Below are positions 50,894 to 60,251 of a stretch of 64,000 nt of DNA, in pieces. The position numbers were made by a program, and so were the translations under genes. Position 1 is the stretch's first letter, and each line of letters starts with the position of its first letter. Location of the stretch: assembly GCF_003268395.1 (NCBI RefSeq), contig NZ_LQXQ01000006.1, positions 42,801 through 106,800 of the forward strand, in the 5' to 3' direction. This DNA is from Acinetobacter sp. CFCC 10889. Its GTDB lineage: Bacteria; Pseudomonadota; Gammaproteobacteria; Pseudomonadales; Moraxellaceae. A model generated the notes under the pieces. It saw only the letters and a list, made by a program, of their open reading frames with translations. It searched no databases and had not been told where the DNA came from.

Positions 50894-53008
50894 TTAGTCG
50901 CGATTTACAAGAGTTAAAATGTCGTAAGTTGCGACCAATTCATTGCGTTGGTTTTTGACTTTAATGTCCCAAACCACCACGCCATGCGGTTTTTGTTCAG
51001 GATCACGCAATGGTTTTGGTGTTTTTTGCTTACAAGTCAGTTCCACTTGAATGGTGTCACCAATTTTCACAGGTTCGACAAAGCGTAAGTTGTCCATACC
51101 ATAGTTGGCAATCACAGGACCCGGTGCAGCATCGACAAATAAACCTGCCGCTGCTGAAACGATAAAGTAACCATGCGCAACACGATCACCGAACAGTGAA
51201 TCTGCCGCAGCGATTTTGTCCATGTGCGCATAGAAGTGATCACCACTCAAACAGGCAAAATTCACAATATCTGCTTCAGTCACCGTACGACGAGCTGTTA
51301 ATAAACGTTCACCAACACGCAGTTCATCAAATGATTTTTTGAATGGATGAACACGATCTTCAAACACTTGCGAACCAATCGTCCAACTGTGTCCGATTTG
51401 GGTCATCGCATTTGGTGAACCTTGAATCGCAGTGCGTTGCATATAATGTTTTACTGCACGTAAACCGCCCAATTCTTCACCGCCACCTGCACGTCCCGGA
51501 CCACCATGCACAAGCAATGGAAGTGGTGAACCATGACCTGTACTTTCTTTGGCATTTTCAGCATCAAGGACATGTACGCGACCATGCCACGGTGCAATTT
51601 TGGCAATGATTTGTTCAACATTTTCATCCGCATTGCGAACTACAGATGCAACTAAACTACCTTCACCTTTTGCCACTAACTGTGCCAATTCGGCAAGATT
51701 GTGATAAGGCATTAAAGTGACCACAGGACCAAATGCTTCAACTTGGTGAATGGCTTGGGCTTCGTTTGGTGATTTACACACTAAAACTGTAGGTGGATAG
51801 AACGCACCATTTTCAGGGTGTTCTGCAATAATATTAAAGTCTTGACGTAAATGGCTACCCAAAACAATTTCAGCATCTTGGCTGAGTTGTTCAACTCTTT
51901 CAGCCACATCATGTTTTTGTTTAACACTCGCCAACGCACCCATGGTGACATTTTCAAGTTCAGGATTACCGACCACGACTTTTTGTAGCTTCGCAACCAA
52001 ACGGCTTTGTACAGTATCCAACAAATTTGCAGGAACAAAAGCACGACGAATCGCAGTACATTTTTGACCTGCTTTGGTGGTCATTTCACGGAAAACTTCA
52101 CGTACAAATAGGTCGATGGTTTCGTCATTGGCTTGTTCAGTCAAGATCGCACTATTCACCGAATCCGCTTCCATGCTGAAAGGAATTGAATATTGATTTA
52201 AATGTGGATGTGCACGTAATTTTTGACCTGTAGAGGCTGAACCTGTAAAGGTTACGGTATCTTGTGCATTTAAATGTTCAAATAAATCATAAGTCTGACC
52301 ACAGATCAGCTGTAAAGCACCTTCAGGTAAGAAGCCACTTGCCAAAATATCAGCAACTACAGCATGGGTCATTTCTGCGCCTTCTGTCGCAGGTTTGACG
52401 ATACATGGCACACCTGCCAAAAGGGTTGGTGCGATTTTTTCCAACATTCCCCAAATCGGGAAGTTAAAAGCGTCAATGTGTACCGCAACACCTGCTTTCG
52501 GGCTGAGGATATGTTTTGCGCCAAAGGTGCCATTTTTAGACAATGGAATCCATGCATCTTCAACGAGAGCAGTTTCATCGCTCAGTTCACGGCGGACTAA
52601 ACTTGAGTAGGCAAATAAAGTACCGATTCCGCCTTCGACATCAATCCAAGCATCTTTACGGGTACAGCCTGTGGCTTTTGCAAGTTCATAATAATTTTCT
52701 TTGCGTTCAAGTAGGTACTGCGCCACTTGTTTTAAAGCATTGGCACGTTCATGGAACGTCAGATTGGCAATCGCTGAACCTTTGCTTTTTGCAAACTCAA
52801 CAATAGCTTTGGTGTCGATGCCTTGGCTGCTGACTTGATAAATCGCATCACCTGTAATGGCATGGTAAACAGTACGGAACTCATTTTGTGCAATAAAGTT
52901 CTGTCCATAAACCAAAGAACTTAATTTTTTCACGTCAGATGCTTGTGTGGAAGCATCGTGATCTGCATTGTGCTCGGTTGGATTTGATCCTGCATCTAGC
53001 TCAAGCAT
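50894..53008 (-). CDS. paaZ: Oxepin-CoA hydrolase / 3-oxo-5,6-dehydrosuberyl-CoA semialdehyde dehydrogenase
   Basis: Bifunctional ring-opening enzyme of phenylacetate degradation, 704 residues. The N-terminal aldehyde dehydrogenase has KAGVAVHIDAFNFPIWGM, general base Glu280 in FSMEADSVNS and nucleophile Cys317 in GQKCTAIRRAF. The C-terminal MaoC-like R-hydratase domain (about 560-704) has DHFYAHMDK and GDRVAHGYFIVSAAAGL. The start at 53008 has AAGGAG 6 bp upstream and gives an N-terminal tail some 20-25 residues longer than E. coli PaaZ. It is divergent from paaA, unlike the order in some bacteria, and has a PaaX-like site 12 bp before its ATG. Confidence 0.95.
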   Translation of the reverse strand: MLELDAGSNPTEHNADHDASTQASDVKKLSSLVYGQNFIAQNEFRTVYHAITGDAIYQVSSQGIDTKAIVEFAKSKGSAIANLTFHERANALKQVAQYLLERKENYYELAKATGCTRKDAWIDVEGGIGTLFAYSSLVRRELSDETALVEDAWIPLSKNGTFGAKHILSPKAGVAVHIDAFNFPIWGMLEKIAPTLLAGVPCIVKPATEGAEMTHAVVADILASGFLPEGALQLICGQTYDLFEHLNAQDTVTFTGSASTGQKLRAHPHLNQYSIPFSMEADSVNSAILTEQANDETIDLFVREVFREMTTKAGQKCTAIRRAFVPANLLDTVQSRLVAKLQKVVVGNPELENVTMGALASVKQKHDVAERVEQLSQDAEIVLGSHLRQDFNIIAEHPENGAFYPPTVLVCKSPNEAQAIHQVEAFGPVVTLMPYHNLAELAQLVAKGEGSLVASVVRNADENVEQIIAKIAPWHGRVHVLDAENAKESTGHGSPLPLLVHGGPGRAGGGEELGGLRAVKHYMQRTAIQGSPNAMTQIGHSWTIGSQVFEDRVHPFKKSFDELRVGERLLTARRTVTEADIVNFACLSGDHFYAHMDKIAAADSLFGDRVAHGYFIVSAAAGLFVDAAPGPVIANYGMDNLRFVEPVKIGDTIQVELTCKQKTPKPLRDPEQKPHGVVVWDIKVKNQRNELVATYDILTLVNRD

Positions 53009-53019
53009 GGCTAACTCCT

Positions 53020-53034
53020 TTTATGATACGTTTT
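53020..53034 (+). promoter_or_regulatory. PaaX-operator-like sequence before paaZ
   Basis: TTTATGATACGTTTT matches 13 of 15 positions of the E. coli PaaX consensus as I recall it (WWTRTGATTCGYGWT). It lies 12 bp upstream of the paaZ start, next to the ribosome site. It is part of a wider TTATG...CATAA dyad (53021-53040). Confidence 0.55.
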
Positions 53035-53181
53035 ACATAAATTTTTAATTTTGATGATTCATAATTTGTTCCTTTATTTTTAAATTGTCAAATATTTTTC
53101 CATTAAAATGCTGTAACAACAAATATTTAAAAATTAATATTATTGAAATACAGTAAGTTAATTAATTTTGCTGAAAATTTT

Positions 53182-53196
53182 AATATGATACATATA
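53182..53196 (+). promoter_or_regulatory. PaaX-operator-like sequence before paaA
   Basis: AATATGATACATATA matches 11 of 15 positions of the recalled PaaX consensus and lies 73 bp before the paaA start. A degenerate inverted relative (CGTATCGTTTTAC, 53218-53230) is close by. PaaX, encoded at 62912-63853, would repress from here until phenylacetyl-CoA is present. Confidence 0.5.
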
Positions 53197-53268
53197 AAAT
53201 AGTATTGATTTTTTATTCGTATCGTTTTACTTTAAATCTCATAAACACTTGGGATAAGTGAGGACACA

Positions 53269-54210
53269 ATGAAAAATCATCAACAAGATTTTGATCAAGC
53301 GCTTGAAAAGGACATTTCAATCGAACCAAAAGATTGGATGCCTGATGCATACCGTAAAACTTTAATTCGCCAAATCGGACAACATGCACACTCAGAAGTA
53401 GTTGGCATGTTACCTGAGGGCAATTGGATTACACGTGCGCCAAGTTTGAAACGTAAAGCAGTATTGTTGGCAAAAGTGCAAGATGAAGCAGGGCATGCTT
53501 TGTATTTATATAGTGCGGCTGAAACTTTGGGTGCAGATCGTGACGACATGATGGATAAACTCATCGCAGGTCGTATGAAATATTCTTCAATTTTCAACTA
53601 TCCAACGCTGTCTTGGGCAGATGTTGCTGCAATCGGTTGGTTGGTGGATGGTGCTGCGATTGTAAATCAGGTGGCATTGTGTCGTACCTCTTATGGTCCT
53701 TATGCACGTGCCATGGTTCGTGTCTGTAAAGAAGAAAGTTTCCATCAACGTCAGGGTTTTGAGGCGATGATGCAACTTGCAAACGGCACACCTGAGCAAA
53801 AACAAATGGCGCAAGATGCGGTCAATCGTTTTTGGTGGCCTGTGCAAATGATGTTTGGTCCAAGTGATGACAATTCTCCAAACAGTGCGCAAAGCATGCA
53901 GTGGAAAATCAAATTATTCAGTAATGATGCATTACGCCAAAAATTTGTTGATAACACTGTGCCACAAGTACACATGTTGGGTTTGACTGTACCTGATCCT
54001 GATCTACGTTTTAATGAAGAAACAGGGCATTACGAGTCAGGTCCAATCAATTGGGATGAGTTCAATGACATCCTTGCAGGTAAAGGTCCTTGCAACCATG
54101 AGCGTATCGAAGCACGTCGCAAAGCGTGGGAAGGCGGAAAATGGGTGCGTGATTCAGCAGCGGTGTATGCACAAAAGCAGCAAGCTGATGAAACTGCAAA
54201 AGTCGCTTAA
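53269..54210 (+). CDS. paaA: 1,2-phenylacetyl-CoA epoxidase, catalytic subunit
   Basis: Diiron oxygenase subunit of 313 residues that epoxidises the ring of phenylacetyl-CoA. Ferritin-like metal motifs are [28 protein letters not shown] (ExxH) and [15 protein letters not shown] (ExxH). GAGGA lies before the ATG. It is the first gene of the long paaABCDEFGHJK unit, 51 bp before paaB, and works in a complex with PaaC, PaaB, PaaE and the maturation protein PaaD. Confidence 0.96.
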   Translation: MKNHQQDFDQALEKDISIEPKDWMPDAYRKTLIRQIGQHAHSEVVGMLPEGNWITRAPSLKRKAVLLAKVQDEAGHALYLYSAAETLGADRDDMMDKLIAGRMKYSSIFNYPTLSWADVAAIGWLVDGAAIVNQVALCRTSYGPYARAMVRVCKEESFHQRQGFEAMMQLANGTPEQKQMAQDAVNRFWWPVQMMFGPSDDNSPNSAQSMQWKIKLFSNDALRQKFVDNTVPQVHMLGLTVPDPDLRFNEETGHYESGPINWDEFNDILAGKGPCNHERIEARRKAWEGGKWVRDSAAVYAQKQQADETAKVA

Positions 54211-54261
54211 TCCACAGCACATTGGTTCATTATCGTTTTAAATTTCAGGAAGGATTCTCTC

Positions 54262-54552
54262 ATGAACAATAAAAACAATTGGTCGTTATTCGAAGTATTT
54301 GTACGTAGTAAACAAGGTTTAAGTCATCGTCATGTGGGTAGCTTACGTGCGCCTGATGCTGAAATTGCCTTGCAAAATGCCCGTGATGTCTATACCCGTC
54401 GTAATGAAGGGATCAGCATTTGGGTGGTGAAATCTGAGCTGATCACTTGCTCACAACCTGAGGAAAAAGAAGAATTTTTCGATCCTGCTTTGGATAAGGT
54501 TTATCGTCATCCGACTTTTTACCATATCCCTGATGGCATTGAGCACATGTAA
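54262..54552 (+). CDS. paaB: 1,2-phenylacetyl-CoA epoxidase subunit PaaB
   Basis: A small (96-residue) structural subunit with the family pattern WSLFEVFVRSKQGLSHRHVG, NARDVYTRRNEGISIWVV and a PTFYHIPDGIEHM end. It bridges PaaAC heterodimers in the epoxidase. It lies between paaA and paaC with an AGGAAGG ribosome site. Confidence 0.95.
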   Translation: MNNKNNWSLFEVFVRSKQGLSHRHVGSLRAPDAEIALQNARDVYTRRNEGISIWVVKSELITCSQPEEKEEFFDPALDKVYRHPTFYHIPDGIEHM

Positions 54553-54563
54553 GGAGTAGGCAA

Positions 54564-55319
54564 ATGAATCATTCAGTATTTTCTCAATATCTTTTGCATT
54601 TGGCAGACAGCCAACTGATTTTATCGCACCGTTTGGCAGAGTGGTGTGGTCATGCGCCTGAATTGGAACTTGATATTGCACTTGCCAATATTGGTTTGGA
54701 TTTACTTGGTCAAGCCCGTACTGTGCTCAGCCTTGCAGGTGAAGTCGAAGGTTTAGGGCGTGATGAAGATCAATTGGCTTTTTTCCGCACTGAACGTGAA
54801 TATCGCAATTTATTGCTTTGCGAACAACCGAATGGCGACTTTGCGCAAACCATCGTGCGTCAATGGTTAATGGATCATTATCACCATTTACTCTTCGCCG
54901 CTTTAAGCAATAGCAACCATGCGGAACTACGTGCTTTTGCTATCAAGTCTTTGCGTGAAGTGAAATATCACTTACGTTTTTCAACCGCTTGGATGGAGCG
55001 TTTAAGCCTCGGTACAGCAGAAGCGCATGAAAGAACCCAAAATGGTTTAAATGAATTGTGGCGTTTTACCGAAGAGCTTTTTGATCTCAGCGCAGATGAA
55101 CAGCAATTGGTACAAGATGGTGTGATTCCAAATATCACTTTGTTAAAAGCACAGTGGCAAGACATTGTAAATGCAGAAGCTGCACATTATGGCTTGAACA
55201 TTCCTGAATTGGGTGCGTATCGCCGTGGTGCAAAACAAGGTTTGCATACTGAACATTTGGGCTATGTTTTGGCTGAAATGCAATCTATGCAACGCAGTTA
55301 TCCAAATATGAATTGGTAA
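54564..55319 (+). CDS. paaC: 1,2-phenylacetyl-CoA epoxidase subunit PaaC
   Basis: A 251-residue ferritin-like structural partner of PaaA that has lost most metal ligands. Segments typical of the family are LADSQLILSHRLAEWCGHAP, LANIGLDLLGQARTVL, SLREVKYHLRFSTAWMERL and a HTEHLGYVLAEMQSMQR end. It begins 11 bp after the paaB stop with AAGGAG upstream. Confidence 0.95.
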   Translation: MNHSVFSQYLLHLADSQLILSHRLAEWCGHAPELELDIALANIGLDLLGQARTVLSLAGEVEGLGRDEDQLAFFRTEREYRNLLLCEQPNGDFAQTIVRQWLMDHYHHLLFAALSNSNHAELRAFAIKSLREVKYHLRFSTAWMERLSLGTAEAHERTQNGLNELWRFTEELFDLSADEQQLVQDGVIPNITLLKAQWQDIVNAEAAHYGLNIPELGAYRRGAKQGLHTEHLGYVLAEMQSMQRSYPNMNW

Positions 55320-55345
55320 TTCTGTCAGAACAAGGAGCAAGTTCC

Positions 55346-55846
55346 ATGAATTTAATTCGACAATGTACTGATCAATGTTGGGATGTTTTGGCACAAATTT
55401 CTGATCCTGAAATCCCTGTTTTGTCTGTGGTGGATTTGGGCATGATTCGTGGTGTGGAATTCAATCAGGACAATGAACTTGTGGTTCGACTGACACCAAC
55501 TTATAGCGGATGCCCTGCAACAGATGTATTAAAAGCTGAAATTGAACAAGCATTTACACAGCATCAACTTACCCCTGTCAATGTGGTGGTGGATTTATCC
55601 GAAGCGTGGACAACCGATTGGATGAGCCAAAACGGCAAAGACAAATTGAAAAAATACGGCATCGCACCGCCAAAAGGTGAAGCGCATAGCTGTGGTACTC
55701 ATGTGGCATTGACCGATGGCATTGAATGCCCGCATTGCCACAGCGTACACACCAAATTATTAAGTGAATTTAGTTCGACTGCATGTAAAGCCTTATATCA
55801 ATGCAAAGACTGCTTAGAACCATTTGACTATTTTAAATGTATTTAA
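55346..55846 (+). CDS. paaD: Phenylacetate degradation protein PaaD (Fe-S maturation)
   Basis: A 166-residue protein: an N-terminal MIP18/DUF59 domain (ISDPEIPVLSVVDLGMIRGV, TPTYSGCPATDVL) and a C-terminal zinc-ribbon-like part with CPHC, a lone Cys and CKDC. Such proteins assist iron-sulfur or diiron cofactor insertion into the epoxidase. ATG 55346 has AAGGAG upstream; the TTG at 55313 that would lengthen the frame overlaps paaC and is rejected. Confidence 0.92.
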   Translation: MNLIRQCTDQCWDVLAQISDPEIPVLSVVDLGMIRGVEFNQDNELVVRLTPTYSGCPATDVLKAEIEQAFTQHQLTPVNVVVDLSEAWTTDWMSQNGKDKLKKYGIAPPKGEAHSCGTHVALTDGIECPHCHSVHTKLLSEFSSTACKALYQCKDCLEPFDYFKCI

Positions 55847-55886
55847 CAGCGCATTTTCATAGTCAAACAGAAAGAGGGATTTTCAA

Positions 55887-56945
55887 ATGAGTCAATTTAT
55901 ACCATTAACCATAAAATCAATTACGCCTCAAACTGAGCAGGCAATTTGTATTGCGTTTGAGGTTAGCCCTGAATTACAAGCTGATTTTCAATATCAAGCA
56001 GGGCAACATCTCACCATTCGTCATTTAACCGATGCAGGTGAAATTCGCCGTTGTTACTCGATTTGCAGTGATCACAATGAAGACATGAGCATTGCCATTA
56101 AAAAAATTGATCAAGGTCAATTTTCAAATTGGGCAAATGACAATTTAAAAGCAGGCGATCAGCTTGAAGTCATGCCACCACAAGGCGTGTTCTTCCAAAA
56201 AGCTGCCAAAGTCGGTGGTAAAAATTATCTTGGCTTTGCCGCAGGCAGTGGTATTACTCCGATTTTATCCATTGTCAAAACCGTGTTATTGCAACAGGAA
56301 GATGCCAATTTTACTTTGATTTATGGCAACCGTACTTGGAAACAAACCATGTTTGCTGAGCAAATTATGGATTTGAAAGATCGCTTTAAAAATCGTTTTC
56401 AGTTGGTGAATGTTTTTTCTCGTGAAATGAATGACAGTGCTTTATTTAATGGTCGTATTGATGCTGAAAAATTACAGTCATTATTTAAAGCGGATTTGAT
56501 CAATGCAGATTTTGATCACTGTTTTGCCTGTGGTCCTGATGAAATGATGGATGCGATTGAAACCGTATTGCCTGAACTTGGTATTGAACGCAGCAAAATT
56601 CACACTGAACGCTTTAATACAGGTACAGCGAAAAAAGCCACTGCGGAACAGATCGAAAGCCGTAATGAAGAAAAAGTGAATATCGTACTTGATGGTCGTG
56701 AGTTGATCATTGAAGTATCGAAAGAAGATGACAGCATTTTAGATGCAGCGCTTCGTGCAGGTGCAGATTTACCATACGCATGTAAAGGCGGTGTGTGCGC
56801 AACCTGTAAATGTAAAGTTTTGGAAGGTCAGGTCGACATGGCGATCAACTACAGCTTAGAGCCTGAAGAAGTTGAACGTGGTTATGTTTTAAGTTGTCAG
56901 GCACGTCCTGTAACGCCAAATGTGCGAATCAGTTTTGATGACTAA
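55887..56945 (+). CDS. paaE: 1,2-phenylacetyl-CoA epoxidase reductase PaaE
   Basis: A 352-residue reductase: FAD-binding domain (YQAGQHLTIRHLTDAGEIRRCYSIC split across about 45-70), NAD(P) domain (YLGFAAGSGITPILSIVKTV, CFACGPDEMMDAI) and a C-terminal plant-type [2Fe-2S] domain with CKGGVCATCKCKV and a later Cys in LSCQARP. It delivers electrons from NADPH to PaaA. A 164-bp gap with a small hairpin separates it from paaF. Confidence 0.95.
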   Translation: MSQFIPLTIKSITPQTEQAICIAFEVSPELQADFQYQAGQHLTIRHLTDAGEIRRCYSICSDHNEDMSIAIKKIDQGQFSNWANDNLKAGDQLEVMPPQGVFFQKAAKVGGKNYLGFAAGSGITPILSIVKTVLLQQEDANFTLIYGNRTWKQTMFAEQIMDLKDRFKNRFQLVNVFSREMNDSALFNGRIDAEKLQSLFKADLINADFDHCFACGPDEMMDAIETVLPELGIERSKIHTERFNTGTAKKATAEQIESRNEEKVNIVLDGRELIIEVSKEDDSILDAALRAGADLPYACKGGVCATCKCKVLEGQVDMAINYSLEPEEVERGYVLSCQARPVTPNVRISFDD

Positions 56946-57109
56946 AAAATAGGTTCCAAGATTCAATCACGAGATTGAAATTGAGAATTTAAAACAGCGT
57001 GTAAAAACAGAACATTGATGAATACAGTTTTGATGAATCAGGATTTGATATTTTAGAAATTGAAAAACTCTAATAAAAATCAAATCAAAACATCAAGTGG
57101 AGCAATGAG

Positions 57110-57880
57110 ATGGAATTCTTAAAAAGCCAACAGGTGAAATCAGGCGTGATGCTGATCGAACTGAATCGCCCTGAAAAGCGCAACGCTTTGAATAATGCCA
57201 CATTACAAGAACTTGTGACTTTACTGAAAAGTGTGGATGCAGATTCAAACATTAAAACCGTAGTGATTACAGGCAATGAAAGCTGTTTCGCTGCGGGTGC
57301 AGATTTAAATGAACTTGCAGCTTTGGATGTGGTGTCGATTCAACAAGATCAACGCCCATTATTATGGAAACAGATTGATGAGTTTTCCAAACCGATCATT
57401 GTTGCAGTCAATGGCTTTGCCTTTGGCGCAGGCTTTGAGTTGGCTTTACATGGTGACATCGTACTGACAGGTGAAAATGCACAATTTGCTTTACCTGAAA
57501 TTGGTTTGGGGATGTTGCCGGGAGCAGGTGGCACACAGCGTTTAGCACGTTTAGTGGGACAACAACTGACCATGCGTTGGGCGATGACAGGTGAGCGAAT
57601 TTCAGCGCAAACCGCTTTGCAACATGGCATCACAAGTCAAATTTGCCCGACTCAATTAACCGTGCAATATGCGATTGAACTTGCAGAAAAAATTGCTAAG
57701 CAAGCACCACTTGCGATCCGTGTCATTAAACAATCTTTGAAATCTATTCATGAAGTGACTTTAAGCCAAGGCTTGAAGCAAGAACGTCAGCATTTTGTTT
57801 GGCTTGCAGCGACCCAAGATCGCCAAGAAGGCATCAATGCATTTTTAGAAAAAAGACAACCAAATTTTAGAGGTGTGTGA
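57110..57880 (+). CDS. paaF: 2,3-dehydroadipyl-CoA hydratase
   Basis: A crotonase-family hydratase of 256 residues acting late in the pathway. Oxyanion-hole segments CFAAGADLNELAA and NGFAFGAGFELALHGD and the glutamates in GFELALH and LPEIGLGMLPGAGGTQRL are intact, so hydratase chemistry is expected. Its stop overlaps the start of paaG (TGATG). A 7-bp hairpin in the leader (56962-56979) may affect expression. Confidence 0.92.
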   Translation: MEFLKSQQVKSGVMLIELNRPEKRNALNNATLQELVTLLKSVDADSNIKTVVITGNESCFAAGADLNELAALDVVSIQQDQRPLLWKQIDEFSKPIIVAVNGFAFGAGFELALHGDIVLTGENAQFALPEIGLGMLPGAGGTQRLARLVGQQLTMRWAMTGERISAQTALQHGITSQICPTQLTVQYAIELAEKIAKQAPLAIRVIKQSLKSIHEVTLSQGLKQERQHFVWLAATQDRQEGINAFLEKRQPNFRGV

Positions 57881-58671
57881 TGGATTACCAAACAATTATT
57901 GCAGAAGAAAAGAATGCAGTCGGTTATTTAACGTTTAACCGTCCAAAACAGTTAAACAGCTTTAATGAAACCATGCATCAGGAAGTGTCACAAACTTTGA
58001 AAGCATGGGCTAAAGATTCGAATATCCGTGCGGTGGTGATCTCTGCGGAAGGTCGTGGTTTTTGTGCAGGGCAAGATTTGGGTGACCGTGTGGTTGATCC
58101 AAATGCGGATGCACCTGACTTGGGTCTTTCGATTGAAAAATATTATAACCCATTGATTAAATTGATTACGGAAATGCCAAAACCTGTGATTTGTGCAGTA
58201 AATGGTGTGGCAGCGGGCGCAGGGGCAAATATTGCTTTAGCGTGTGATGTGGTGATTGCAGCGCAATCAGCTTCATTTATCCAAGCATTTTGTCGCTTAG
58301 GTTTAGTGCCTGATTCAGGTGGTACATGGTTCTTGCCACGTTTGGTCGGTCGTGCACAAGCGATGGGACTTGCGATGTTGGGCGATAAAATCCCTGCTGA
58401 AAAAGCGGTGCAATTGGGCATGATTTGGCAATGTGTTGCAGATGAAGAATTAAAAATTGAAGCTGCAAAAATGGCGGAACATTTGGCAACCCAACCGACT
58501 TATGGTTTGTCATTGATCAAAAAAGCCATCAATGCCGCAGCAGACAATAATTTGGATGAACAACTGATTTTAGAACGTGATTTACAGCGTTTGGCAGGGC
58601 GTTCAAGTGACTATAAAGAAGGCGTACAAGCATTTATGCAAAAACGTACTCCTGAATTTAGAGGATGCTGA
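57880..58671 (+). CDS. paaG: 1,2-epoxyphenylacetyl-CoA isomerase
   Basis: A 263-residue crotonase-fold isomerase that converts the ring epoxide to oxepin-CoA. The family motif GFCAGQDLGDRV places Asp in the position used for isomerisation, and NGVAAGAGANIALACD forms the oxyanion hole; the first hydratase-type Glu is replaced, as expected. ATG 57880 has GAGG 6 bp upstream and overlaps paaF by one base; a GTG at 57877 is the alternative. Confidence 0.92.
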   Translation: MDYQTIIAEEKNAVGYLTFNRPKQLNSFNETMHQEVSQTLKAWAKDSNIRAVVISAEGRGFCAGQDLGDRVVDPNADAPDLGLSIEKYYNPLIKLITEMPKPVICAVNGVAAGAGANIALACDVVIAAQSASFIQAFCRLGLVPDSGGTWFLPRLVGRAQAMGLAMLGDKIPAEKAVQLGMIWQCVADEELKIEAAKMAEHLATQPTYGLSLIKKAINAAADNNLDEQLILERDLQRLAGRSSDYKEGVQAFMQKRTPEFRGC

Positions 58672-58673
58672 TC

Positions 58674-60239
58674 ATGCAAAATCTCAATTTACAGCAAGCA
58701 AAAGTCGCTGTGATTGGTGCAGGGACAATGGGAATGGGCATTGCCCAACTCGCAGCCATGCATGGTCATGCAACTTATGTATTTGATTTGGATATTGAAA
58801 AAGCCAATGCTGCATTTGCACAATTAAAAGTACAACTTGAAAAACGTGTACAATTGGGAAAAATGACCCAAGCCGTGGTTGATTCTACACTTGGCAATAT
58901 TCAAATCGTTGCAGAGCTTCAACAGCTTTCGGTTGCAGATTTGATCGTTGAAGCTGTAGTGGAAAAGAAAGAAGTTAAACAAAGTTTATTCAAACAGCTT
59001 GCAGAGATATGTTCAGAACAGACTATTTTTGCTTCAAATACTTCTTCGATTTCAATCACCGCAATTGCTTCAGTGATTCCACATCCTGAGCGTGTAGTAG
59101 GTTTGCACTTCTTTAACCCTGCACCTGTGATGAAATTGGTGGAAATTATCCGTGGTTTAAAAACTTCGGAACAAATTGCACAGTCATTATTTAGCTTGAT
59201 GCAAGTATGGAAAAAAGTCCCTGTGACAGCAAAATCAACACCGGGTTTTATCGTGAACCGTGTTGCACGTCCATATTATGCGGAAGCGTTTCGTGCATTG
59301 CAGGAAAATGTCACCTCGCCTGAACAGCTTGATTTTATCTTGCGTGAATGTGGTCATTTTGCCATGGGTCCATGTGAACTGACGGATTTAATTGGGCAAG
59401 ATGTCAATTTTTCTGTGACACAAAGCGTCTATCAAGAATTTTTCTATGAGCCACGCTATCGTCCATCATTGATCCAAAAAGAATTGGTCGATGCAGGTTG
59501 TTATGGTCGCAAAAGCCAACAAGGTTTTTATGATTATCATCAGGCAGAACGCACACCAAGCTATCATTTAGCGGACCTTTCTGCTGTTCAGTCTGCAACA
59601 TTCAATCTACAGGTTGTTGGTGAATGGGCGCATGACACAGGTCTGATTCAACGTCTTAAAAATGCGGATAATATCCATATTTCCAATGCAATTGCAGATC
59701 ATGAACAGCTTCGTTTGGATGATATTACCATTCAACTCAGTCAAGGGCAGTCTGTAGACATTGACCATACCCATGAAAAAGTGGTGTTAATGGATTGGCA
59801 TGCCGATTGGACAACAGCTAAGGCTGTGGTTTTAACCGCTTCGCCATTATGTAGCACCGCTGATCGTGAAAAAGTCAGCCAACTTTTTGCAGCGTTGGGC
59901 GTGACAAGTATTTGGGTCAAAGATCATCCTGCTTTATTTGTGATGCGTAGCATTGCCATGTTGGTGAATGAAGGTTGTGAAGCGGTTTTACATGACATTG
60001 CCACTGAACAAGATATTGATTCAGCGATGAAATATGGTGTGAATTATCCGAAAGGTCCATTCCAATGGGCGACTCAAATCGGTTATATACAGATTTTAAC
60101 CACGCTTGAAAATTTATACCGTATCTATGGCGAGGAACGTTATCGTCCAAGCTTATATTTACGTAAAAAAGTCGCACTGCAATCTATTCATCACACAGAT
60201 GAAGAAGCAGAAGCTCAAACACTGAAACAAGCAGGCTAA
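58674..60239 (+). CDS. paaH: 3-hydroxyadipyl-CoA dehydrogenase
   Basis: Oxidises 3-hydroxyadipyl-CoA with NAD. The 521-residue protein has a Rossmann domain (VAVIGAGTMGMGIAQLAA), catalytic-region ASNTSSISI and VVGLHFFNPAPVMKLVEI, and the HCDH C-terminal domain (RVARPYYAEAFRAL ... PCELTDLIGQDVN). A second HCDH-like module is present near the C-terminus (AMLVNEGCEAVLHDIAT ... GVNYPKGPFQW), as in longer PaaH proteins. ATG 58674 has GAGG 9 bp upstream; an ATG at 58665 overlaps paaG. Confidence 0.93.
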   Translation: MQNLNLQQAKVAVIGAGTMGMGIAQLAAMHGHATYVFDLDIEKANAAFAQLKVQLEKRVQLGKMTQAVVDSTLGNIQIVAELQQLSVADLIVEAVVEKKEVKQSLFKQLAEICSEQTIFASNTSSISITAIASVIPHPERVVGLHFFNPAPVMKLVEIIRGLKTSEQIAQSLFSLMQVWKKVPVTAKSTPGFIVNRVARPYYAEAFRALQENVTSPEQLDFILRECGHFAMGPCELTDLIGQDVNFSVTQSVYQEFFYEPRYRPSLIQKELVDAGCYGRKSQQGFYDYHQAERTPSYHLADLSAVQSATFNLQVVGEWAHDTGLIQRLKNADNIHISNAIADHEQLRLDDITIQLSQGQSVDIDHTHEKVVLMDWHADWTTAKAVVLTASPLCSTADREKVSQLFAALGVTSIWVKDHPALFVMRSIAMLVNEGCEAVLHDIATEQDIDSAMKYGVNYPKGPFQWATQIGYIQILTTLENLYRIYGEERYRPSLYLRKKVALQSIHHTDEEAEAQTLKQAG

Positions 60240-60251
60240 GGGAGAAGAATA

